Source: Hormiphora californensis
Taxonomy: Eukaryota; Ctenophora; Tentaculata; Cydippida; Pleurobrachiidae
Length of the DNA: 64,000 bases
NCBI GenBank assembly: GCA_020137815.1
Contig: CM035354.1
Coordinates: forward strand, 868,001-932,000
Direction: 5' to 3'
Part shown: one piece after another, positions 21,696 to 34,165 of the stretch
How positions within the stretch are numbered: position 1 is the stretch's first letter
Layout of the letters: each line of letters starts with the position of its first letter
Position numbers and translations under genes: made by a program
The notes under the pieces: generated by a model
Databases searched by the model: none
Seen by the model: the letters and a program-made list of their open reading frames with translations, nothing else
Told to the model about the DNA's origin: nothing

Positions 21696-22807
21696 TTCTC
21701 TACTAAGCAGCAATATTGTCTAGCCCGCTATTGGAGGTCGCCACCTCGGCCTCTAACAAAACATTATTTTTAGCACAGTGCTGGGCTTTGGTGAGGCCCA
21801 CGTGACTTTAATAACAGAGAGAGAGGGGGTGCGATAAACAGAGATAGAGGGTAGATAAACAGAAAGAGAGAGAGGCCGGGTGTTGTAGCTATATTGCATC
21901 ACCCAGGCACAAAAAGAACGGTGGAGGAAGCATCAGCAGAGCTATAGTTATCAAGCTATCATAACATCTTATTTCGATTAGTTGTCAAGCTGATAAGCAC
22001 GAAGAAAATATAATTGAAATTGAGAATTATTATAAAGGGGAAGAGCGAAAATCGGTTAAAAAGTTATAACTATCTCTCAAACCCTTCCTTAAAATGAGGG
22101 GCTAATTTGCCAAAAACTGAAATATTAAATTAGCTTTTCGTTTTTTTCTCCTTCATTCGCTGATCAAAGTCATATCGAGTGCCGAGCAGGGTGACGGAAT
22201 GAGATAAAGATCGTATTAGGGGAGCACTAAAACATGATCCGACGAAACGGGTAGAAGTCTAAAGTAGGGAGATACTCTCTCTCCCTCTCTCCCCTGTTTC
22301 GACATCTCTCTCTCCCCCACTCTCTCTTATATTGCAGATAAAGATCAGAGAGGGGGTCCCCGATACTACATACTGCATGTCAGGGGTCCAATATATACTG
22401 ACAGGTTCACTAGCATAAGTTTAGTGCTGTGCATCGGGGTGAGTATATAGTACCCCCCTATATCACCTTTTTTGAGATAGAGATAGAGAGATAGAGAGAT
22501 AGAGAGGTAGAGAGATAGAGAGAGGACAAGTTTAGTGCTCTCAGGGAGTTACGACTATATCGCCTATTGGGAGAGGAAGTGAGCTAGATATGGAGAGGAG
22601 AGGTCGATATAGATAGGGGAAATAGATAGCTAAGGAGAGGGAGAGAGAGAGAGAGAGAGAAAGAGATAGATGAGGAAAGAACGGCCTAATATCGGCACTT
22701 CAATAGATGAAGTGTGTCCGCTATAAACTGATATGGAACTGATGAGGATAGGAGGGAGATAGAGAGTTGGGAGAGAGGGAGGGGGAGAGAGCGAGAGAGG
22801 GAGAAAA

Positions 22808-22858
<51 letters not shown>

Positions 22859-23127
22859 AAAGGAAAGAGGGAGAGATCCTAGAAGATAGCTAAAATATAT
22901 CTGTTGGAGGAACATGGAACATAACGATATGGGGGATATGAATGGATGGGGGTGGGGGTGCCTGTCCTGATTGGCCTTGGGAGAGGGGGGAGAACAACAA
23001 CAGGCATGCAGATAGAGGACAGTAATGAGTTAGAACTGTCCCCTAATGCAAGGGGAGGCACGGAAAATTAGTGGCGGCGCGTATCTAGGAAATGGTTCGA
23101 TGTGTGAGAAAATGTCAGCAGTCCTGG

Positions 23128-23189
<62 letters not shown>

Positions 23190-24096
23190 TCGTGCACGTT
23201 ATTACGATCTCAGAGCTCTAGTGAGAGGATAGATGACCGAGAAAGAGGAAGAGAGAAAGATAAATGGTATTAATCGGGTGACATCACCCAGATCATGTGG
23301 GACTCTGGGAGAGGAGGAAGAGGAGCAGAGAGGAGGAAGAGGAGAGAATTGGAGCTAGATTAGGAAGGAAGGCGAACTGTAATAACCAGAGAGGGGAGGA
23401 TCTAATAGCTTGTTTATCCAATGAATAATACAAGAATAATTGTAGATCAGGGTACGGCCACTGCTGCAGTAGTGCCCCACTGAGCTAATTGCAGAACAGA
23501 AATATGAAAATGGGAGGAGCTGAGAGAAAGATGATCAACCTACAACCATGGGTAGGAGCCATCACCTCTCTTTCTATTTCTCTCTCACTCTCTCTCTCTC
23601 TCTTTCTCTCTCTTGCTCTATCTATATCTATCTCTCTCTCCCCTCTCTCTCCCTCTCTCTTTTCACATTGTTGAACGGGGGAACAAAGCGAGCAGCAGGG
23701 TTGAGGGTGGTAAGGGTCACCAGCTGGACACCTCAATGGGGCAGGGTTGAGAGGGGGGTGGTTGGTCTTGCTAACACAATGAATGGGAATTAATGTTATT
23801 TAGGCCCATTGTAAAAATACCCCGCAAATCAGTTTTGGAGTGACGGTGCGAAATAGCTCCAACCCACCCCCTCCCAGTGGAAAGAGAGAATGGGGAGAAA
23901 GGGGGCAGGAGATAGAGAGACAAAAAGGGGACAGTCATAAGCATATAGTTCGCACATATAATAAAGAAATAAAGAGAAGTCACGTGTGTGGGGACAGGTT
24001 TTTAAAGAGGAAACGGGAATTACGGGGCGGGGACTGTCTTCGCAAGAACACCGATGAATACAACTTTATTACAACTATGAGAAGGGTGCACTAAAA

Positions 24097-24127
<31 letters not shown>

Positions 24128-25026
24128 ACCCTCTCTCTCACCCTCTCTCTCAATCTGATAAGCAAGAAGCTTTATCATGACAGGTGGGGGATGGTGGAGT
24201 TTGTGAACTTGGTAAGTAAGTACGAAGCAACAGATCGAGGAGAAATTTCTACAGATGGCGATTGCATTGCTATCACAATTCTAAAGATTTAAAAGCGAAA
24301 ACTTTCAAAGCTGATATAGTTCATCAAGAAATGACAAAGTGGAACACAACAGATAGTTCCCAATGAGTGACAGCTCTGAGTTCCCCCCAATGAAAGTTCT
24401 AATGAAAGTTGGGTGGGGTTAATAGGAGCTGAGAGAGGCAACAAACAACTGTGTAGCACCCCTCCGTGCCCCCACCACTGCGAGAGATAGAGAGGTGAGA
24501 GATGAGAGAGATGAGAGAGGGAAACACAGGTGCAATAGAAGGGAGAGAGTGGGAGAGATAGAGAGTAGACAACTGAATTGAATTGCCAAATACAAATTAC
24601 CAAAACTCTGTCAGTAGTGAGGCCGAGAGAGAGAGAAAGGAAGAGAGAGAGAGTACGAGAAGAGAGAGATGCAACTGATAGATTGAGAGAGAACTTGCGT
24701 TGAGAGATTACGGAAGAGATGGGGAGGAGTGGAGGGGAGGAGGGAGAGAGGAGAGACAAGCTCGCTCCCCTTCCCCCCGGAGAAGTTATTAATTGGTGAG
24801 AATTAAGGTAAAAATCAGAGCGAGAAATATAACTGGCAGAGCAAGCCTAGAGCATGCAAGCGGAGGGAGGCTAATTAGGAGGGAGGTGAGGCATGCTGGA
24901 AGGTAAGAGAAACCATAGAAAATAACAAAAAACGGTGGGGGGACAAAAAAAACAGAAAATAACAGAGAGTAGCCGAGAGAAGGCTGAGAAGCGAGAGAGA
25001 GATGAGAGAGAGAGAGAGAGAAGCAG

Positions 25027-25060
<34 letters not shown>

Positions 25061-25233
25061 AGAGGAGAAGTCAGATATCTAGAGCTCGCAGAAGCGCAAG
25101 CGTAGCTAGTCGATAGAGAAGAGGAGTACGAGACTAGAGAGAGCGGAGATCTCTCCTATCCTATCATATTCGCTATAGATATACTCTAGCGCTAATATCC
25201 TCTCTCTCTCTCTCTTCTCTCTCTCTTCTCTCT

Positions 25234-25271
<38 letters not shown>

Positions 25272-25423
25272 CTTCTAGACACATAATGCGCATCTGTCAG
25301 TGGTGCTGCTTGTAAGGAGTGGGTCCCCCACCACCGCTCTAAAATTAGCCCCAATATATATACGTTTTATGTGTGTTCCCAATTATACAGCCTGGATGAA
25401 AAAACCAGGGCAACGAGGAGGAG

Positions 25424-25908
25424 CACGGCGTGCCTGGTGAAATTTTAACACGACCTAGCATGCGACGGGAAACCACCACTTGTACGTGGTAGCTGAGGGT
25501 CTACAGAATGGCGCTACGGTGCGGGATAAATCATTCCATTCCCTAAAATCTTTTTTTTTACTTTTATTTGATTTGGGTCAAAATTGGCTATATTAAACGT
25601 GGTCCCGAAAAATCCATAATGACTTAGCACACGAAATATGTCACCCCTACCTATTTTTGCACGTAGAATCGATTGCCGTTGAAGTCGAATCTCTAAAATG
25701 ACTGCTAAGTCATTATGGATTTTTCGGGACCACGTTTAATATAGCTAATTTTGACCCAAATCAAATAAAAGTAAAAAAAAAGATTTTAGGGAATGGAATG
25801 ATTTATCCCGCACCGTAGCGCCATTCTGTAGACCCTCAGCTACCACGTACAAGTGGTGGTTTCCCGTCGCATGCTAGGTCGTGTTAAAATTTCACCAGGC
25901 ACGCCGTG
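25424..25908. mobile_element. 485-bp inverted-repeat element, Mutator-like by target duplication
   Basis: The arms are about 25,424-25,632 and 25,703-25,908 (roughly 205-210 bp, near-perfect), joined by a 70-base unique centre. The ends read CACGGCGTGCCTGG and its complement. GAGGAGGAG flanks both sides (25,415-25,423 and 25,910-25,918, with one extra G on the right), giving a 9-10-bp target duplication as in Mutator-like elements. It has no coding capacity, so it is non-autonomous. Confidence 0.75.
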
Positions 25909-26570
25909 GGAGGAGGAGTGATTAGAAGGAATGATACAGATAATAATGAAGTTGGTGATGGGCGAGAGAAATAGCTAATTAGGATTGCCCAGATCTGAAG
26001 TGGATGGTCCAAAAAATATTAACCCGTCACCGGGGGATGCGGAGAATTTAATTGCTAATACAGCAGAACTGATGAGCTACCGAAAGAAAGAGAGATAGGG
26101 GCAAAGAACTTCCGTTGGAGCTACCAAAGAAAGACCAATTGCTACTGGGCTCACGAGAAGTATTGTTGTTGTCGCCCTCTACCCCAGCCCTCTACGTCCG
26201 CTTTGTAAAGCGCCTCGGTAAAGTGTAAAGCTCTCAAGAGAGAAGTGAGGAGGTGGTCTCTATCTCTCTCTCTCTCGGAGAGTCTACACCCGGAAATGAA
26301 AGGCCTGAAATAATGGGCGCCACCAACACACACAGAGGTAAAGCTCTTTCTTTCTCTCCTCCTCCTCCCATCACTCCCTTTCTCTCATCATCTCTCTCTC
26401 TCTCTCCCTCTCTCTCCTCGCGTGATGTAATCTAGGGGAGCCCCTCTCCTTGGCGGTAGCAGCATCTACGCAGCTGGAGGGCTGGATCTGGTCGCCCAAC
26501 CACTAGTAGTGGTCCACTACCCGGGGGAGTGGTAATCCCGATTATAATTCGAGATAGAGATAGATAGAGA

Positions 26571-26659
<89 letters not shown>

Positions 26660-27432
26660 CAGGGCACTAATAGAGATTGTTAATGAGAAGATAGATAATC
26701 GAGATAATCGGGCAGATAGAAATAGAGAACGGAGCAAGATCTTGGTCCTATCTAGACGATCTATACCAATCTACCCTGGACCAATGTTAGACAAAGACCT
26801 GACTACACAAAGCGAGAGAGAGAGGAGAGAGAGGCAAATATCAGCCCGAGTATTATAATTGTGCAAAATTATTCGGATAAATCATCAGAATGAGTTTTTA
26901 AGATAAAACCATTAGGGGGAACCGCGACCGACCGCAAACTCAGAAGTCTACGGTATTTTCCCTCCACCCTCCATATGTTTTCTATTTCTGAGCTCAGCTC
27001 ACTCTTTCCCCGCTTTCTTTCCCTCTCATTTTGCCACTTAAAATTTCGGTATGGGGGTGAGTGCCGAAAGGGCGTTGTATATGCTTCCGGAAAAACATTT
27101 CTCTAACTCTCTTACCAGTCGGGAACTGTAGACTGCCTGTCCACTGGGGGATGTGTGTCAAATTAGCATGTACCTAAATTAGAACTTGCACCAAAAGCAC
27201 AACCTCCTCCTCTCTCAATCAATTATATCAAATGATTGTAGAAATTAGTAATCAGAAAACTGTGTTTTATTGTATTCAGCAACTCCACTAACCTGGTATG
27301 ATGGCAAGAACAGTAGTCCCAGTCCCATACAGCATTAGTTACACAGGTGTCCATACTAGGATAGAAAGAATTATTGTTGTGTATTTTGATAACTTTCCAG
27401 CAAAAAGCGCTCTAACTGCAACAACAAATTTA

Positions 27433-28311
27433 TCATAAAAATAGCTCATTCAGAAAATCGTTCATTTCATCCTCGGTGGATTTTACTAAAGTCTCTGGTG
27501 CTGGTCCCTTCCAAATGGAAACATCGCCCTCAATATCTTTAGAGGAGGACTCAGGCTGTTCTGAGGATGACGGAGTGACACTTGATTCTGAGGAAGAAGA
27601 GGACCGGTGTTTTGACTTCCGCTTTCGTTTCTTCTCCTTTCTTTTCTTTTTAGCCTTCTTCACCTTTTTGATAAGGTTCAGCTTTACAGAGCAATCAGGA
27701 CACAGCCGTAATTTGACAAGGGCGTTCTTTTTCACTTCGCCTTCCTTGTACCCAAAATTTACCTCCCAACTGGTCAGGTCTTCAGAGAGGGTGCAGTGTT
27801 TGTTTCCACATTCAAATTGCCCCTTCCCCGATTTCACCTCCTTCTCAACCCGCCACCGGAGTGCGATCTGCTTACTTTCATAGCGGGACAAATCCGCAAT
27901 ACAATATTCCTTAAACAGTTTATCATAATAATGTTTAGCAAGTCTTTCCTCCCAAGTCTTTGGGTCTCCCTGGTCCCATAAAAACTTGTGATTATCCCTC
28001 AGCACACTATAATCATTCCTATCACCCGTTGAATCACGTGCAAAATCCTCCACACTCCCACCATACAAGTTTACATAGTTCCTGATCAACTCCTTGTGTC
28101 GCGTGTAAGCGTCCATTTTCCTGAGGTGAAAGGCCCTAACTTTCCACGCTTCCTTATCGTGATAGGAAGTGAAACCTCCCAGCTGATCTCCGTTGGATTT
28201 GTATTGTCGAGGCATGTTACTGTTCATCTCGGGCTCGATAAGGGGCTTCTTGGGTGGTGGCTCCTCCAGATCGGAGTCATAGCCACCAAGGTCGAATTCT
28301 GGGTGAGACAT
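27433..28311 (-). CDS. FRA10AC1: FRA10AC1 homologue
   Basis: A single-exon frame of 292 codons, close to the 315 residues of the human protein. Matching blocks: GGYDSD near the start; AMDAY-type motif (here KMDAYTRH); WEERLAKHYYDKLFKEYCIADLS; RWRVEKEV.SGKGQFECGNKHC; LTSWEVNFGY; KNALVKLRLCPDCS; then a Lys/Arg-rich tract (about residues 210-235), a Ser-rich stretch and the acidic end. Two Cys pairs (CGNKHC and CPDC) could bind a metal ion. The vertebrate gene lies at a folate-sensitive fragile site; its product is nuclear and linked to splicing complexes. The Lys-rich run is a likely nuclear localisation signal. Absence of introns is unusual beside the multi-exon neighbours, but the frame is intact and not processed-looking. 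Confidence 0.93.
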   Translation of the reverse strand: MSHPEFDLGGYDSDLEEPPPKKPLIEPEMNSNMPRQYKSNGDQLGGFTSYHDKEAWKVRAFHLRKMDAYTRHKELIRNYVNLYGGSVEDFARDSTGDRNDYSVLRDNHKFLWDQGDPKTWEERLAKHYYDKLFKEYCIADLSRYESKQIALRWRVEKEVKSGKGQFECGNKHCTLSEDLTSWEVNFGYKEGEVKKNALVKLRLCPDCSVKLNLIKKVKKAKKKRKEKKRKRKSKHRSSSSSESSVTPSSSEQPESSSKDIEGDVSIWKGPAPETLVKSTEDEMNDFLNELFL

Positions 28312-29389
28312 GGCCTGAGAAAGGAGGATGACCTTTTAGTATCACAAGTACATTGTATCAAACTAAAATAACAAACAGTATAACACACGAGCATGTTATA
28401 GACACACAGACAAATCGAACAGCGTCTATTACACACAACTACACACTAGTTGGTAACTGATGAAATGTCTGAAAAACAGGGCAAATCAGTGGTTGTGCAG
28501 TGTGATTCAAGCTGGACTAAAACAGACCCAAGTGTTCGAATAATGGGGTATAAACAATGACAAAGTGATTAGACCAAAAACCACTTTTTTGGTGATGAAC
28601 AGGTTTTCTCCCAAGATCTCCCGATTCATCTTTCACTTTTTTCAAAATTAATTAGCTTGTCAGAGAATAAACCAATTTCTTGTTATGTTCTAACCCTCTT
28701 TTACATTTGTGAGCGTGTGAAGAGAGGGTCGAGCCATTAACCAATTTCTGCACACGAATGTCGAGTAGCACTACAAACTACATACTTATTGCTTAAGACA
28801 CGAAACCATTTCTCACCATAATTCTAATTAACTTTTCACGATTAACTTCCTTTTTTTTAATTCTTGAAATTGTTAATTAAACGTGGTTACGGGGTAAATT
28901 TTAATATGCTTTGTCTTTCAATTTTAAATCCACCCGGACAGGGAAAATTCATTTAATTGTGGAGATGTGTGGAAAATTATCGTTTTATCTTGAATTTTTC
29001 ATGTACAAAATCACATAACTGAAATCCTGTCACGGAGATCAGAGTGACTCGTGCACGTTTTTCGGGAACTTCCTCCGTGAACTTGATCAATTAAAAAGTC
29101 ATGGCGCCCTCTTGCTATGTAACCCTTCATTACCCAGTTTTCATTATGAAAGGTGCTTATCAGAATTCAGAACACATAACGAGGCTAAATAAGTACATTC
29201 CATATGCTCTTGTAAAGCTGTCTCAGGTTTCAGTATTCCCAATCACATGCACATTATAAACTTCTAAAGTTGAAGGCATGGATATACAATTAATATTCTT
29301 ACAAGAATTACAAGGATTATGATAACAAATATGATTGACAACTCAAGGTCCATTTGGTGTACCTCATAATTTCCTACTAATTAATTCGA
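28312..29389. other. Region upstream of FRA10AC1, no gene recognised
   Basis: It holds the presumed FRA10AC1 promoter and a copy of the short dispersed repeat at 28,680-28,735 (begins TTGTTATGTTCTAACCCTC and ends GAGGGTCGAGC). The rest is A+T-rich with no conserved frame. Confidence 0.5.
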
Positions 29390-31345
29390 TAATAGGTATG
29401 CCTACGCGAAGAAAAAGAGGAAGGTCCAGTCAAACATTGGACCTCTACGGACCGTGAACGGGACCCTCACTGACGACCCTTTGGAGAAATCGGAGATCCT
29501 TCAAAGTCAGTATGTGAAAGTATTCAGTGATCCAGACGCAGTGGTTGTTGAGGAAGCGCTGGAGAAAATTGCAGAGAGGACGGAGAAGTTAGAAGATGTC
29601 ACCTTCACCCCTTCAACAATCGAGGAAGCGCTAAGTCAACTTAAACCAACTTCAGCAGCACCCCACGGTGATGTCCCAGCGCTGGTGCTACGGGAATGCC
29701 GTCGTCAGCTGGCATACCCCTTGTGGAAGCTGTGGGACCAATCATTTGCTAACGGATTTATACCAGAGGATCTGAAGAAGCAGCAAATAGCGCCTATCTA
29801 CAAGAAAGGTAACAAGACTCTCCCAGAAAGTTACCGGCCGGTAGCACTCACGAGCCATTTGACTAAGACCTTCGAAAGGATTGTAAGACAGCAGCTTACG
29901 GACTTTGTGGAGAGGACTGGGGTGCTGAACGAAGAGCAGCACGGGTTCAGAGCTGGGAGGAGTACACTAAGTCAACTTCTTAGCCACTACGATGGCATAC
30001 TAGAGGATATGAACTCCGGAGTTGAAGTTGATGTCGCGTACATAGACTACGCTAAGGCGTTTGACAAGGTGGATATCAAGATTCTCCTAGGTAAACTAAG
30101 GAAATATGGAGTAAGAGGAAAGCTACTAGAGTGGATTGAGGCTTTTTTGACTGGAAGAACCCAAAAGGTGGCTCTGGAAGGAAAGTTCTCAAGATCAGAA
30201 CCGGTCTTGAGTAGTGTGATTCAGGGGTCCGTGCTTGGGCCTCTTCTCTTCATCTTGTATATAGCCGATCTAGTGGAATGGACAAGCGGACACCCACTAA
30301 CGTTTGCAGATGATACAAAGAACCGTAGAGCTATTAAAGAGCTGGAAGACCAAGAAGCCCTTCAAAAGGACCTGGACGACATCGCAATCTGGTCGAGAAA
30401 CAACAACATGTTACTTCATGAAGACAAGTACGAAGTTATGAATTACAGATTGAACAATACAATATTCCTGCGGGCACTTCCCTTCAATGTCCAGTGCTAC
30501 CGATACAACAGCACATCGGGTGAAGCCATCGAGCCAGCCTACTGTGTTAAGGATCTGGGGATTTACATGACGGACGACGCCTCCTGGGAAACCCATATCA
30601 GCATCATTTCGAAGGAGGCTAAGCGCCTGGCCGGGTGGACTTTGGGAGTATTCAGAGACCGATCTGAAGGAACGATGCTGACACTGCTAAAGTCTTTGAT
30701 TAGGCCAAAGCTGGAGTACTGTTCCCCACTTTGGTCACCGTGTAAAATCAAAGATATTGCTCAACTGGAAACCGTACAGAGATTCTTCACTCGACGGGTG
30801 AAAGAATGTGAAGGTATGGACTATTGGGAAAGGATTAAGTATCTGAGGATTCTTTCTCTACAAAGAAGAAGAGAACGGTACATGATAATTCAGGTATGGA
30901 AGATACTTCACGAGATGGTACCAAACAGCACGAACATATCCTTCTACAATCACCTTCGTCATGGACCAAAGGCCCATCTCCCACAAATCCATCACACTGC
31001 TCAAAAATCAGTCCAGACTCTTCGAGAGGAATCCTTTGGGATACGAGCTATCCAACTCTTCAACAGGATGCCGACATCAGTTCGTCTATCTACATCTGTT
31101 GACAACCTAAAAGTCAATCTGGGCAGATTTCTCGACACCCTTCCCGACAGACCTCCGGTCACAGGATACCACACAACTGGGGACAACTCGCTCTTTAGTC
31201 TGCTGACGGAAGGCAAGTAACCTTCATTCCCACTTATCACAACACTTCACGTGGATGCTTAGGCTGAGTGCGTGGTATTATTTTGACTATTTATTGTGTA
31301 CAATACCAAAACTTATTTGTAATTCTTGTAATTCTTGTAATTCTA
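29390..31345 (+). mobile_element. 5'-truncated LINE (CR1/Jockey-like), copy A
   Basis: It begins within the linker before the reverse transcriptase: reading KKKRKVQSNIGPLRTVNGT lines up with the linker of the copy at the right edge of the window. It extends through the reverse transcriptase to a 3' tail of three TTGTAATTC-type repeats at about 31,315-31,345. Truncation at the 5' end plus a short tandem tail is the usual product of target-primed reverse transcription. No clear target duplication was found. Confidence 0.8.
29454..31220 (+). CDS. LINE reverse transcriptase, open frame of 588 codons
   Basis: Non-LTR reverse transcriptase with blocks in order: PIYKKGNK...YRPVALTSHLTKTFERIV (fingers), EEQHGFRAGRST, VDVAYIDYAKAFDKVD (motif A with catalytic Asp), QGSVLGPLLFILYIADL (motif B), LTFADDTK (motif C, the catalytic DD), and a C-terminal domain. 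The usual Pro of PQGSVLGP is Ile here. The frame is uninterrupted but starts on GTG where the element is truncated, and an upstream stop lies near 29,385. It therefore lacks its endonuclease and cannot mobilise itself. Its long intact frame suggests a fairly young insertion. Confidence 0.85.
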   Translation: MNGTLTDDPLEKSEILQSQYVKVFSDPDAVVVEEALEKIAERTEKLEDVTFTPSTIEEALSQLKPTSAAPHGDVPALVLRECRRQLAYPLWKLWDQSFANGFIPEDLKKQQIAPIYKKGNKTLPESYRPVALTSHLTKTFERIVRQQLTDFVERTGVLNEEQHGFRAGRSTLSQLLSHYDGILEDMNSGVEVDVAYIDYAKAFDKVDIKILLGKLRKYGVRGKLLEWIEAFLTGRTQKVALEGKFSRSEPVLSSVIQGSVLGPLLFILYIADLVEWTSGHPLTFADDTKNRRAIKELEDQEALQKDLDDIAIWSRNNNMLLHEDKYEVMNYRLNNTIFLRALPFNVQCYRYNSTSGEAIEPAYCVKDLGIYMTDDASWETHISIISKEAKRLAGWTLGVFRDRSEGTMLTLLKSLIRPKLEYCSPLWSPCKIKDIAQLETVQRFFTRRVKECEGMDYWERIKYLRILSLQRRRERYMIIQVWKILHEMVPNSTNISFYNHLRHGPKAHLPQIHHTAQKSVQTLREESFGIRAIQLFNRMPTSVRLSTSVDNLKVNLGRFLDTLPDRPPVTGYHTTGDNSLFSLLTEGK

Positions 31346-32760
31346 CCTGCAGCTCTTGATTTTCAGGTAACCAAGGTTTCCAGGACACCCTAGATTTCAT
31401 TTTAACGTAACTTTGCCAAAACTTTCAATGAAATGCGGTTCTTTCTCTGCTTTCTTATTTATCAATCCTTAACATGTTAAACACAGAAAGTACTCTATTA
31501 AAGTCCAATTTTTCAACTGTTCACCCCCCCCCCCCCCCACCCAAAAGTCCTGTGCGGAAATGTTTTGCGTGTCTATCACATGTTAATGTGCTATAGCGAG
31601 CGCAGCGTAAATTTAAATATCACACGCCCACGAGTTGAGGCCTGAAGGCTGAACAGTTGAACAAAAATGGACTTTTGTTAGATGGAACTATTCAATAATT
31701 ATTTCGAAGGTCTGAAACTGTCTCAGATTGCCAAAATACCTTTCAAACCTCCATTTTCAGGCACTTTTTAGCCATCATTCACCGGTACGAAGGTTGGGGT
31801 TCAGCTACCTTGATTTCTCCTTGCTTTACTGGTTCTCTTTTCTTTCAGCTTCAAGATCAGAGTTCTAACGTGAAATGTTAAGTGTAGATATATCTGGCGT
31901 TTGAACCGTCAACCGACTGGCACAAGCTTCCAGGTTCCTGGAGTTTTGTCATAAACTTAAATGTCCTTTTTGAAAGGTTTCTCGAGTTTAATTTTGTTAT
32001 TTAACAATTTGTGTCAGGATGGGTTGTCGGTTGATCATGGGCCAGTTCCGGAAGGCAGGAGGACTGAGGCAAGTCTTCAAAAGGGTCCCAAATAATAATA
32101 ATAATAATAATAATTCATGACATTTAATATACCGCTTAATAGTGTTTAAAATAAATGGCTTGCTACTGATTCAATCAGATCGATGCTACACCATTTACCA
32201 CTTTCTAAAGCGGTCCAAGAAAGGGCCAGTGGTAAAGGAGAGCCAATAACATATTTTTAACGCTCAGTCAAGATAACATCAAAATACTATGTATTAGTAA
32301 GAGAATATGCTATGATGATTATTTATAAATTAAGTAAATAAATTAATTTGATTGATAGAATTCGATTAAAAAGAGTGCAATCATATTTATTAATTGAATA
32401 AGTAATAAAGACATAATATAATACTATTCATATTAAGAGAGATAAGTTAATTGTTATAGACTATTATTAAGTATAGGTGAGTAAGTGAATGTGTTGGTGA
32501 GTGATGGACATGTATGGGTAGTGGAGATGTGGGTGTTGGTATAGAACTGAGGTAAGTACGATTTAATGTATCATATAAAATATATAATCTGTATATATAA
32601 TAAAAAATACGTGCACATTGTTACAGAAACAGTATACAGAATCAATACATGAGTCATGCATAGAAACAGCATACAGTAGTAAACAGTTTACATGGAGAAC
32701 AGTTTACATGGATAACAGTGTACAAGAGTGATAAAAATATTAGTGATAGTAAAAAAAAAC
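31346..32760. other. Spacer between two LINEs, no gene recognised
   Basis: It contains a poly-C run at about 31,525-31,540, an AAT microsatellite at 32,093-32,113 and a strongly A+T-rich stretch from 32,260 to 32,620. No conserved frame was seen. Confidence 0.5.
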
Positions 32761-33744
32761 AGTTAATAATTAAAATTCAGATGTTCACTGACCCTGGTAG
32801 TGATCACTGTGTAAAATATCACCGATAATGAGAGACACTTAGCAATAAGCTTTCTTAAAGAGGTAAGTTTTAAGTTGCTGTTTAAACACATCGACAGATT
32901 CACTTTCTCGCAGGGTTTTCGGCAACTCATTCCACAATTTAGGTGCACTAATACTAAAGGCTCTACTAGTGGCTGTGTACTTGTGTGTGTATGGTTTGTG
33001 GAGGAGTGTGCTATCCTCGTCTGCCCTGACTACCTTGACCTTTGGCTTCCGGAGGGGGATGAGGTTGGAGATGTAGGGGGGAGCCATTCCATTGATGGAT
33101 TTGTATGTTAGTAAGCAGATTTTGAAGATGATTCTGCTTTTGATCGGAAGGAAGTGTAGGTCTTTCCGCATCTGGGTCACTCCTCTCCTCTTTCTTGTTC
33201 CATAGACGAACCGTACAGCACTGTTTTGGACCTTTTGGAGGCGGTTTAAATCAGATTCTGTGGCACCATAGAGTAGGGCATTTCCATAGTCTAGGCGAGA
33301 GTGTATTAACGAATGCACTAGCTTGATTTTCAGTTGCCTGGGAAGTTTTCTCGCTATCCTCCACAGATTCAGAAGTTGCATATTACATGCTTGGACAATT
33401 TTCGAGATATGGCTTGCCATTGAGAGGGTGGGATCAAGCCAAATACCGAGATTACGGGCACTTGTCGTTGATTCGATTTCCGTAGACTGTACAATTGGAC
33501 TTTCGTCTTTTTCAATCACTAATCCAGTTGGCCCAGGAGTGCGGTCGGCTTTGTGGTTGAGTATCAGAATTTCCGTTTTACTGGCATTTAGCTTGAGGTA
33601 GTTTTGCTTCATCCATTGCTTGATGTCACTGATACAATTTTGTAATTTATCCACAACACTTTTTCTGCATTCCACGGATAATTTTGAGCAAATCTTCATC
33701 AGTGACTGGCTGAAAGCATATTAGTTTGGGAGGTGATGTAGCAC

Positions 33745-34165
33745 GGCTAGGGATATCAGGAGCAGGAGCAGGAGGGCTAGGGATAACAGGAACAGGAGGT
33801 CCAGGGAGAGCAGGAGCAGGAGGGCTAGGGAGAGCAGGAGCAGGAGGGCTGGGGAGAGCAGGAACAGGAGGGCCAGGAGCAGGGAGAGCAGGAGTAGGAG
33901 GGCCAGGGAGAGCAGGAACAGAAGGGCCAGGAACAGGGAGAGCAGGAGCAGGAGGGCTGGGGAGAGCGGGAACAGGAGGGCCAGGAACAGGGAGAGCAGG
34001 AGTAGGAGGGCCAGGGAGAGCAGGAACAGAAGGGCCAGCGAAAGCAGGAGGGCTAGGGAGAGCGGGAACAGGAGAATCAGGGAGAGCAGGAACAGGAGGG
34101 CCAGGGAGAGCAGGAACGGGAGGTCCAGGGAGAGCAGGAGCAGGAGGGCTAGAAGACGGTTGAGT
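33745..34165. repeat. Pro-rich coding minisatellite inside LINE copy B
   Basis: Many units of about 24 bp, close to GGGAGAGCAGGAGCAGGAGG on the plus strand, encode PALPGPPV-type repeats (about 140 residues) on the minus strand. They sit between the endonuclease linker and the remnant of the reverse transcriptase. This is not a usual LINE domain and looks like a later expansion. Confidence 0.85.

Noticed and set aside
29742-30751. Minus-strand frames inside LINE copy A
   Set aside because: Shadows of the reverse transcriptase frame.
33726-34163. Gly/Ala-rich 145-codon plus-strand protein
   Set aside because: Antisense of the Pro-rich minisatellite in LINE copy B.
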